DNA of 64,000 nucleotides from JAVBQG01 sp031549185. Its GTDB lineage: Bacteria; Synergistota; Synergistia; Synergistales; Synergistaceae. The stretch's first letter is position 1. Every line of letters begins with the position of its first letter. The position numbers were made by a program, and so were the translations under genes. The notes beneath the pieces were generated by a model. That model did no database searches and was not told where the DNA came from. It saw only the letters and a list, made by a program, of their open reading frames with translations. Positions 1 through 7,319 of this stretch are shown one piece after another. The stretch covers positions 1 to 64,000 of the forward strand of contig JAVBQG010000011.1 of the NCBI GenBank assembly GCA_031549185.1, in the 5' to 3' direction.

Positions 1-33
1 TTTGTCCTGGAATTTTACGTCGGGTTGAGTCAT
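1..33 (-). CDS. N-terminus of an unidentified leftward gene (partial)
   Basis: An ATG at 33-31 on the minus strand opens a frame that runs off the window edge, reading MTQPDVKFQDK. An AGGTG ribosome binding site lies about ten bases upstream. Only eleven residues are visible, so the product cannot be named. It would be divergent from the exported protein that starts at 265, leaving a shared upstream region of about 230 bases. Confidence 0.45.
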   Translation of the reverse strand, partial: MTQPDVKFQDK

Positions 34-264
34 AATAATTGCACCTCGCTGGTGAAAGATGGTGCTTCGCAAACAACATCTTATCACGCTGCTCGCGCAG
101 TTTCAGCGAGGTCTTGCTTGCTTTGAGGTGGAGATGGGGGTGGGTGTGGAGCAAAAGCCGAATTAACAATTGCGAGAATTGACGGGCATTTTTTGTATCG
201 CGAAATGATAGAATTGCCAAACGCAGCAGGGAAAATTCGATTCATGCGCAAGGGAGGAGTAGCA

Positions 265-792
265 GTGAAAAAGATGTCCGTATTGATGGTCGTTTGCATG
301 TTGTGCCTCGCCCTGATGTCGGCGCTTCCGGCCGGCGCGCAGCCTTTGAACGACCGCCCGCTCGCCGCCGCTTCGGGCAAAGATAAGGATAAGGACAAGG
401 AGCGTAACGAGGTCAAGAACAAAGAGGCGAAGAAGCCTGAAAACCAGAAGGGAAACCAAGGGCAGCCCGGAAAGGGGAAATTTCGGGACCGCAAGCCCGT
501 CTATCGAAACGGCGTGATCTACTCGACAAACTTGAGAGCTCTCGAAATACGTCCTCTGGCCGTCTCCTACGGCCTGGTGGGTTACAAGCCGCTGCCCCCC
601 GGCATCCGGAAAAACCTCATGCGCGGCAAGCCGCTGCCCCCCGGCATCGCCAAGAAGATGGTTCCCCGCTCGCTGCTGTTCGATCTCCCCTATTACTCCG
701 GCTACGAGTGGCGAATCGCAGGCACCGATCTGGTTCTGGTGCTCCTTGCCAAGGGTTGGATCGTGGATATCCTGTCCGATATTTTCGATTAG
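265..792 (+). CDS. CigR/RcnB-like exported protein
   Basis: A 175-residue exported protein. The GTG at 265 is preferred over the upstream in-frame start at 193 because GGGAGGAG sits just before it and a classical signal peptide (KK, hydrophobic core, cleavage near PAGAQP) follows at once. After a highly charged Lys/Asp/Glu linker (residues about 40-75), the C-terminal half holds two copies of an LPPGI motif and ends GYEWRIAGTDLVLVLLAKG plus a hydrophobic tail. That pattern is known from RcnB and CigR-type proteins, where the C-terminal segment lies in or at the membrane. Function in this organism is unknown. It is a single gene just upstream of the pyr promoter. Confidence 0.7.
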   Translation: MKKMSVLMVVCMLCLALMSALPAGAQPLNDRPLAAASGKDKDKDKERNEVKNKEAKKPENQKGNQGQPGKGKFRDRKPVYRNGVIYSTNLRALEIRPLAVSYGLVGYKPLPPGIRKNLMRGKPLPPGIAKKMVPRSLLFDLPYYSGYEWRIAGTDLVLVLLAKGWIVDILSDIFD

Positions 793-809
793 AGTATGTC
801 ACGCTGAGG

Positions 810-838
810 TAGACAAACCCTTCCTGCGGTGGTACACT
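810..838 (+). promoter_or_regulatory. Predicted sigma-70 promoter of the pyr operon
   Basis: TAGACA at 810-815 and TACACT at 833-838 are separated by 17 bases. They lie just upstream of the PyrR-binding element, so transcription would start about 15 bases before that hairpin. Seen by eye only. Confidence 0.5.
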
Positions 839-860
839 CCTTTCGGTTTCGACAATGCGT

Positions 861-892
861 CCTTTAAACCCAGTCCAGAGAGGCTGGAAAGG
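861..892 (+). promoter_or_regulatory. PyrR-binding RNA element (anti-antiterminator)
   Basis: The leader RNA folds as an outer stem CCTTT/AAAGG (861-865 with 888-892) and an inner stem CCAG/CTGG (870-873 with 884-887) closing the sequence AGTCCAGAGAGGCT. This is the conserved loop bound by PyrR-UMP in Bacillus and related pyr leaders. It precedes a terminator and pyrR itself, so the operon is expected to be attenuated when UMP is plentiful. Confidence 0.88.
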
Positions 893-913
893 CGACTGTA
901 CGTGTGACATGTC

Positions 914-948
914 ATACCCTGTCGTCGTGGACGGCGGGGTATTTTTTT
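914..948 (+). terminator. pyr attenuator terminator
   Basis: A 12-base-pair stem (914-925 with 931-942, two G-U pairs) closes a five-base loop and is followed by a run of seven T (942-948). It lies between the PyrR-binding element and pyrR, the standard layout of a pyr attenuator. Confidence 0.88.
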
Positions 949-996
949 ATGCCGTCGTTCGCAGGGCGCCACATCTTTTCACGAGGAGTGGTGTGT

Positions 997-1548
997 ATGA
1001 AGGAAAAAGCCCGGATTATGGATGACCAGGCGATGAGCCGCGCAGTCTACCGTATCGCGCACGAGATCATCGAACGGAACAAGGGGACGGAGAACGTCGT
1101 GTTGATCGGTATTCAGCGGCGCGGCGTTCCCATCGCGAAGCTGTTGGCCGAGCACATCGGGAAGGTGGAGAGCGCCGCGCCCTCCGTGGGAACGCTCGAC
1201 ATCACCTTCTACCGCGACGACCTCTCGCTTCTGGCAGAGCACCCCGTCGTGAACGGAACGGACATCCCCTTCAACATCACGGACAGGGACGTCGTCCTCG
1301 TCGACGACGTACTCTACACTGGGCGCACCACGCGCGCGGCGATGGACGCCATCATGGAGGTCGGTCGCGCCCGCACGATCCAGCTCGCGGTGTTGATCGA
1401 CCGGGGACACAGGGAGCTCCCCATCCGCGCGGACTACGTGGGCAAGAACGTTCCGACCTCGCGCAACGAGCTGATCGCGGTGAAGATTGCCCCCTTCGAC
1501 GAGGAGAACGGCGTCGTGCTGCTCGATATAAACGGGGAGGAGAAGTAG
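997..1548 (+). CDS. pyrR: PyrR bifunctional pyr attenuation regulator / uracil phosphoribosyltransferase
   Basis: The 183-residue protein binds the leader RNA when charged with UMP and promotes termination. It usually also has uracil phosphoribosyltransferase activity. The PRPP-binding loop VVLVDDVLYTGRT (residues about 99-111) and the basic QRRGVPIAKLL segment are typical of the family, and the length matches. The start at 997 has GAGGAG about nine bases upstream. The in-frame sequence before it overlaps the attenuator and is not coding. It is the first gene of the operon and is followed one base later by pyrB. Confidence 0.95.
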   Translation: MKEKARIMDDQAMSRAVYRIAHEIIERNKGTENVVLIGIQRRGVPIAKLLAEHIGKVESAAPSVGTLDITFYRDDLSLLAEHPVVNGTDIPFNITDRDVVLVDDVLYTGRTTRAAMDAIMEVGRARTIQLAVLIDRGHRELPIRADYVGKNVPTSRNELIAVKIAPFDEENGVVLLDINGEEK

Positions 1549-1549
1549 G

Positions 1550-2473
<924 letters not shown>

Positions 2474-2490
2474 GGAAGGGAGCTCATATC

Positions 2491-3798
2491 ATGACCGAGT
2501 GGACGAAAAAGGCGAAAAAGTACCTGATACAGGGCGGCGACGTACTGACCCCCGCTGGGAAGAACCGTTGCGACGTGCTGATCGAGGACGGGAAGATCGC
2601 CGCGATCGGGCAGAACCTGCCCTCCGAGGGCGCGGAGCTGCTCGACGCCGCCGGTCTCTGGGTGGTGCCTGGTTTTGTCGATCTGCACTGCCACTTGCGC
2701 GAGCCTGGCTACGAGCACAAGGAGGACATCGCGTCCGGCACGGCGGCCGCGGCGCGCGGCGGCTTCACTTCTATCTGCTGCATGGCGAACACGGACCCGG
2801 TCAACGACAACGCGGTCGTCACGGAGTTCATCAAGAGGAAGGCGGCGCTCGCCGGGCCGGTGCGCGTCCATCCGATCGCGGCGGTCACCAAGAAGCTGAA
2901 GGGCGAGGAGCTGACCGAGGTCGGCGAGCTGCAGGAGGCGGGCGCGGTCGCCCTCTCCGACGACGGCAAATCGGTGAAGAGCGCGCTGCGGATGCGCCTC
3001 GCCATGAGCTACGCGAAGCGCTTCGGGATGAAGATCATCTCGCACCCAGAGGACGAGGACCTTGTCGACGGCGGCGTGATGAACGAGGGCTACTGGTCGA
3101 CGGCGCTCGGCCTGCCCGGGATCACGCGCGTGGCGGAGGAGTCGATCATCGCGCGCGACTGCATGCTCGCCGAGCTGGAGGGCACGAGCGTCCACATCGC
3201 CCACGTCTCGACGGCGGGCGGCGCCGAGATCGTGCGGCAGATGAAAAAGCGCGGCGCCTCGGTCACCTGCGAGACGGCGCCGCACTACCTGTACGCGACC
3301 GACGAGTGGGTTCAGGGTTACGACGCCTGCACGAAGGTCAACCCGCCGCTGCGCACAGAGGCGGACCGCGCCGCGCTGATCGAGGCGCTGAAGGACGGCA
3401 CCATCGACTGCATCGCGACCGACCACGCGCCGCACCACATCGACGACAAGAACGTCGAGTACGCCATCGCCTCGTCCGGCATCTCGGGCTTCGAGACGGC
3501 GTTCGCGATCTGCTGGACCGCGCTGGTCGAGGCGGGGCACTTTACGCCGGAGCAGCTCTTCGAGAAGCTGACGAGCGCGCCTGCGAGGGTTCTGGACCTC
3601 GACGCGGGAACGCTCGAGGTCGGCGGGAGCGCGGATATCGCCATCGTCGACGGAGACGAGGAGTGGAGGGTCGACCTGGCGAGGTTTGCCAGCAAGGGCA
3701 AGAACACGCCGTTCGCCGGACGTGTGCTCAAGGGCGTCGTGCGCTACACGTTCGCGCAAGGCTGCCTGGTTCACGGGGGGAGCGAGTCGTGCAGATAG
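2491..3798 (+). CDS. pyrC: Dihydroorotase
   Basis: Cyclises carbamoyl-aspartate to dihydroorotate. The 435-residue length and motifs fit the class I, Bacillus-type zinc enzyme. The metal-binding DLHCHLREPG lies at about residues 63-72, further His ligands are in IISHPED and HIAHVST, and ATDHAPH carries the catalytic Asp near residue 310. GGGAAGGGAG precedes the ATG. The 3' end overlaps pyrF by ten bases. Confidence 0.96.
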   Translation: MTEWTKKAKKYLIQGGDVLTPAGKNRCDVLIEDGKIAAIGQNLPSEGAELLDAAGLWVVPGFVDLHCHLREPGYEHKEDIASGTAAAARGGFTSICCMANTDPVNDNAVVTEFIKRKAALAGPVRVHPIAAVTKKLKGEELTEVGELQEAGAVALSDDGKSVKSALRMRLAMSYAKRFGMKIISHPEDEDLVDGGVMNEGYWSTALGLPGITRVAEESIIARDCMLAELEGTSVHIAHVSTAGGAEIVRQMKKRGASVTCETAPHYLYATDEWVQGYDACTKVNPPLRTEADRAALIEALKDGTIDCIATDHAPHHIDDKNVEYAIASSGISGFETAFAICWTALVEAGHFTPEQLFEKLTSAPARVLDLDAGTLEVGGSADIAIVDGDEEWRVDLARFASKGKNTPFAGRVLKGVVRYTFAQGCLVHGGSESCR

Positions 3799-4664
3799 AC
3801 CGGCTGATCCGCGCGATCCGGGAGCGGGGGAACCCCTCCGCTCTCGGGCTCGACACGAGGATCGAATACGTGCCGGAGTCGTTTGCGAAGAACTACCCCG
3901 ACGCGCCGGAGGCCGTCTACGCCTTCAACGCCAAGTTGCTGGCGGCGCTTTGTGAGATTGTGCCGTGCGTGAAGATCCAAGCGGCCTATTACGAGCTGAT
4001 GGGCCCGGGTGGCATGCGCTGCATGGCGCGCACGATCGACGAGAGCCGCCGCTTGGGCTACGTCGTGATCGTCGACGCCAAGCGCGGCGACATTGGCGCG
4101 ACCGCGTCCGCCTACTCGGGGGCGTTTCTCGCCGTGGACGCGCCGTTCCACGCCGATTTCCTGACGGTGAACCCTTACCTCGGCTACGACGGCGTGGAGC
4201 CGTTCGTGTACGATTGCAACGGGACGGGGGCGGGGATCTTCGTGCTCGTCAAGACGTCGAACCCATCGTCCGGCGAGTTTCAGGACCTCGCGGCCTTCGA
4301 CGGGAGACCCTTCTACGACCACGTCGCCGACAAGGTTGCCCTCTGGGGCGAGGAGCTGATCGGCGAGGAGGGGTACAGCTCCGTCGCCGCGGTCGTTGGG
4401 GCCACATACCCGAAGCAGGGCGCGGAGCTGCGCGCGCGCCTGCCGCACACGTTCTTTCTCCTGCCCGGTTACGGAGCGCAGGGCGCCTCCGCGAAGGATT
4501 TGGCGGGCTGTTTCGATCAAAAGGGCTCCGGCGCGATCGTGGCCGCGTCGAGAAGCATCATTTGTGCCCATAAGAAGACGGGAGCGAACGATTTCGCCGT
4601 CGCCGCGCGAGATGAGGCAGTCCGAATGCGGGAGGATTTGAACGAAGCTCTGCGAGGGAGATGA
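3789..4664 (+). CDS. pyrF: Orotidine-5'-phosphate decarboxylase
   Basis: Decarboxylates OMP to UMP, the last step of the pathway. The 291-residue length and the motif DAKRGDIG (residues about 97-104), holding the catalytic Lys-Asp network, point to the longer PyrF subfamily. The GTG at 3789 is chosen because a GGGGGGAG ribosome binding site lies just upstream inside the pyrC end and the protein sequence begins there (QIDRLIRAIRERGNPSALGLD). The frame stays open far upstream, but that part is the wrong frame of pyrC. Confidence 0.95.
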   Translation: MQIDRLIRAIRERGNPSALGLDTRIEYVPESFAKNYPDAPEAVYAFNAKLLAALCEIVPCVKIQAAYYELMGPGGMRCMARTIDESRRLGYVVIVDAKRGDIGATASAYSGAFLAVDAPFHADFLTVNPYLGYDGVEPFVYDCNGTGAGIFVLVKTSNPSSGEFQDLAAFDGRPFYDHVADKVALWGEELIGEEGYSSVAAVVGATYPKQGAELRARLPHTFFLLPGYGAQGASAKDLAGCFDQKGSGAIVAASRSIICAHKKTGANDFAVAARDEAVRMREDLNEALRGR

Positions 4665-5446
4665 GGAACGAGATGAAAGATCAGGTAGCGACGGTCGTAT
4701 CGACGCATTTTATCGCGAAAGAAACGGCCGAGATGGAATTGGAGCTGGCGGAGGGAATCGATCCCCTGCCAGGGCAATTCGCGCATATCGCCGTGCGCGG
4801 CGCATTTTTACGCCGCCCGATCAGCATCGCCGGGTACGACACCGAGGGGCGCCGGCTGCGCCTCATCGTGCAGCGAGTGGGACGTGGCACGCAAACCTTG
4901 ACGGAGATGCAGCCGGGGGAGACGATACAAATTCTCGCCCCGCTGGGGAACCCCTTTCCCCTGGAGATGCCGGACGAAGCGCTTTCGGAGGGAAGTGCCT
5001 GGCTCGTCGGCGGCGGCATCGGCGTCGCGCCGTTGTTGTACCTTGCGGAGCTGCTTGCGAAGAGGAGGGAGAGATCTCGCGGGCTTGCGAGCTTCGTCGG
5101 TTTTCGCGACGAGAGCCTTGCCTTCGGGGTGAACGAGCTCGAGCGCTACGGGGCGATCGAGCTCACCATCGGCGGCTTTGTGACGGATCCACTTTTGAAA
5201 GCGCTCGAGCGGGACAGGCCGTCCGTGATTTATGCCTGCGGACCGACTGCTTTGTTGCGCAGGCTTCAGGAGATATGCCGAGAACGCGGATTGAGGGCCT
5301 TTGCCTCTCTTGAGGAACACATGGGGTGTGGCATCGGTGCATGCCTTGTATGCAGTTGTAAACTTCGGACGCAAAGTGATTACGAATATAAAAGAGTCTG
5401 CTATGATGGGCCTGTGTTCGATTTGTCGGAGGTGCTATTCGAATGA
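4661..5446 (+). CDS. pyrK: Dihydroorotate dehydrogenase B, electron transfer subunit
   Basis: Iron-sulfur flavoprotein that passes electrons from PyrD to NAD. It has a ferredoxin-reductase fold with the FAD motif RRPISIAG (residues about 51-58) and a nucleotide-binding GGGIGVAPLLYLAELL. The C-terminal [2Fe-2S] cluster is MGCGIGACLVCSC plus a later Cys in KRVCYDG. The start overlaps the pyrF stop (ATGA). An alternative ATG at 4673 has the better-spaced GATGAGGA and may be the true start. Confidence 0.94.
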   Translation: MRNEMKDQVATVVSTHFIAKETAEMELELAEGIDPLPGQFAHIAVRGAFLRRPISIAGYDTEGRRLRLIVQRVGRGTQTLTEMQPGETIQILAPLGNPFPLEMPDEALSEGSAWLVGGGIGVAPLLYLAELLAKRRERSRGLASFVGFRDESLAFGVNELERYGAIELTIGGFVTDPLLKALERDRPSVIYACGPTALLRRLQEICRERGLRAFASLEEHMGCGIGACLVCSCKLRTQSDYEYKRVCYDGPVFDLSEVLFE

Positions 5447-6429
5447 GCACGGATAAAATAAACCAGGGAACGCGGCCCGAGCGTGCGTATCCGGAGAACT
5501 GCCAGACGGGCGAACTTCACCCGGACGCGTTGCGGACGGATCTCTGCGGCGTCAGCCTGAAGAACCCCCTGATATCCGCGTCGGGCACGTTCGGCTTCGG
5601 ACGCGAGTACGAACGGCTGTACGATATATCGTGCTGGGGAGCAGTGACCCTCAAGGGCCTTACCCTCAAGCCGCGTGCGGGCAACCCTCCGCGTCGCCTG
5701 GTGGAGACGGCGTGCGGTATGCTGAACAGCGTCGGGTTGCAAAATCCCGGCGTCGACTGCTTTATTCGCGACGACCTGCCCTGGCTCGCGGGGAAGGGTA
5801 TTCCCGTCATTGCCAACGTCGCCGGTTTCTCGGAAGAGGAGTACTGCGAGGTTGTGTGGCGGCTTTCGGATACGCCCGTCGACCTGATCGAGCTGAATAT
5901 CTCCTGCCCCAACGTTCATCATGGTGGGACGCACTTTGCGACCTCTGCGTCCAGTGTGGGCGCGATCACGAAGGCGGCCCGCGGTCACTGCCGGCAGCCT
6001 CTGATCGTCAAGCTTTCCCCGAACGTGACGGACATCGCCGAGGTTGCGCGTGCCGCCGAGGAGAACGGTGCGGATGCAATCAGCCTGATCAATACGCTGA
6101 ACGGTATGGCGGTCGACCTCAAGACGCGCGCGCCGGTGCTGGCAAATGTGACGGGCGGGCTCTCCGGACCCGCGATCAAACCCATCGCATTGCGCATGGT
6201 CTGGCAGGTTGCCAGGACCGTCAGGATCCCGGTCGTCGGGATGGGCGGCATCACATGCGGGAGGGACGTGGCCGAGTTCATGACGGTGGGTGCTTCGGCC
6301 GTGATGATCGGCACTGCCAACATCACGGATCCGATGTCCGGGCCTCGCATTTTGCGCGAATTTTCCGATTTTCTGCTCGACAGCGGGACGCCCGATATCG
6401 CCTCACTGGTCGGATCTTTGAAAGCGTAG
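5443..6429 (+). CDS. pyrD: Dihydroorotate dehydrogenase B, catalytic subunit
   Basis: FMN enzyme that oxidises dihydroorotate to orotate. Class 1B is indicated by the active-site cysteine in NISCPNV (residues about 156-162), the neighbouring pyrK and the 328-residue length. The first 30 or so residues form a hydrophilic extension before the typical LCGVSLKNPLISASGTFGFG. It overlaps the pyrK stop by four bases. The stretch after it contains a copy of the dispersed repeat before pyrE. Confidence 0.95.
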   Translation: MSTDKINQGTRPERAYPENCQTGELHPDALRTDLCGVSLKNPLISASGTFGFGREYERLYDISCWGAVTLKGLTLKPRAGNPPRRLVETACGMLNSVGLQNPGVDCFIRDDLPWLAGKGIPVIANVAGFSEEEYCEVVWRLSDTPVDLIELNISCPNVHHGGTHFATSASSVGAITKAARGHCRQPLIVKLSPNVTDIAEVARAAEENGADAISLINTLNGMAVDLKTRAPVLANVTGGLSGPAIKPIALRMVWQVARTVRIPVVGMGGITCGRDVAEFMTVGASAVMIGTANITDPMSGPRILREFSDFLLDSGTPDIASLVGSLKA

Positions 6430-6433
6430 AAAT

Positions 6434-6490
6434 CGTAAGGATTCGCAGTCTTTACCCTTTGGGTCTCCGCTGGCAAATTTGCCTTTTCTG
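6434..6490 (+). repeat. Dispersed intergenic repeat, copy 1 (divergent)
   Basis: This intergenic stretch between pyrD and pyrE aligns by eye with six other intergenic stretches in the window. It shares a GTAAGG...CGCAGTCTTTACCC core and an end reading CAAATTTGCCTTTTC, against a family end of TAAATCAGCCTTTCC. It is one of the more divergent copies. Confidence 0.5.
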
Positions 6491-6550
6491 AGGATATCGC
6501 CTGACGGTTCGGGTGACCGATGTTTTTTCATGATAGAGAGGAAGAAAGAG

Positions 6551-7141
6551 ATGGAATCGACGCAAAAACGAACGGCCAAGGTGCTGGAGAAATTGGGCGC
6601 GCTGCAAAGCGGGCATTTTAGGCTGACCTCCGGGCGCCACAGCGACAGGTATATGCAGTGCGCCAAACTGTTCGAACAGCCGAAAGAGAGCGCGGAACTC
6701 TGCTCCCTGCTGGCCGGAAAATTCAAGGGCGACGGCACCGAACTGGTCGTGGGCCCCGCGATCGGCGGCATCATCATGGCGTACGAAGTGGCGAGGGCGT
6801 TGGGTGTCCGCAATATTTTCGCCGAGCGAGAAAACGGCGTCATGACGCTGCGGCGCGGCTTCAAAGTGGACCCCGGAACGCGGGTTCTCGTCGTGGAGGA
6901 TGTGGTCACGACGGGCGGTTCCGTGAAGGAGGTCGTCGCCCTGCTGCAGAGCCGCGGCGCGGAGGTTATCGCGGTGGGCTCCGTTGTCGATCGCTCGGGA
7001 GGCAACGCGGATTTCGGCGTGCCATTTCACTCCCTGATGACGCTGAATGCCCGCTCGTGGGATGCCGACGAATGCCCGCTCTGCAAAGAGGGCCTTGCAA
7101 TCGCGAAACCGGGCAGCAGGGTCATATTTGCGGATAATTAA
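6551..7141 (+). CDS. pyrE: Orotate phosphoribosyltransferase
   Basis: Transfers the PRPP ribose-phosphate to orotate to make OMP. The 196-residue protein has the PRPP motif VLVVEDVVTTGGS (residues about 114-126) and the N-terminal substrate loop GHFRLTSGRHSDRY. The C-terminal pair CPLCKEG is a feature of some longer bacterial PyrE proteins. The ATG at 6551 is chosen for the AGAGGAAGAA sequence before it. It ends the pyr operon. No clear intrinsic terminator follows, only an AT-rich stretch. Confidence 0.95.
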   Translation: MESTQKRTAKVLEKLGALQSGHFRLTSGRHSDRYMQCAKLFEQPKESAELCSLLAGKFKGDGTELVVGPAIGGIIMAYEVARALGVRNIFAERENGVMTLRRGFKVDPGTRVLVVEDVVTTGGSVKEVVALLQSRGAEVIAVGSVVDRSGGNADFGVPFHSLMTLNARSWDADECPLCKEGLAIAKPGSRVIFADN

Positions 7142-7319
7142 AACCATTTTATTTTAAGCAGGATTTATGATCTTTCAATACGTAATAACTGCTGCCGATT
7201 TGTTTTCCCTTGTTATATAGTCACCCCTGGGGAACAAAAAACATCTCGATCGTCTCTCTTATCGTGCGCTCTTTCTTTGAACGGGATGGACTGTGTGCTG
7301 GGCAGGGGAGGTGTAAGCA

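Noticed and set aside
2499..3788. Very long rightward open frame reading through pyrC into pyrF
   Set aside because: The first 430 codons are an Arg/Gly-rich out-of-frame shadow of pyrC. Only the part from 3789 is a real protein.
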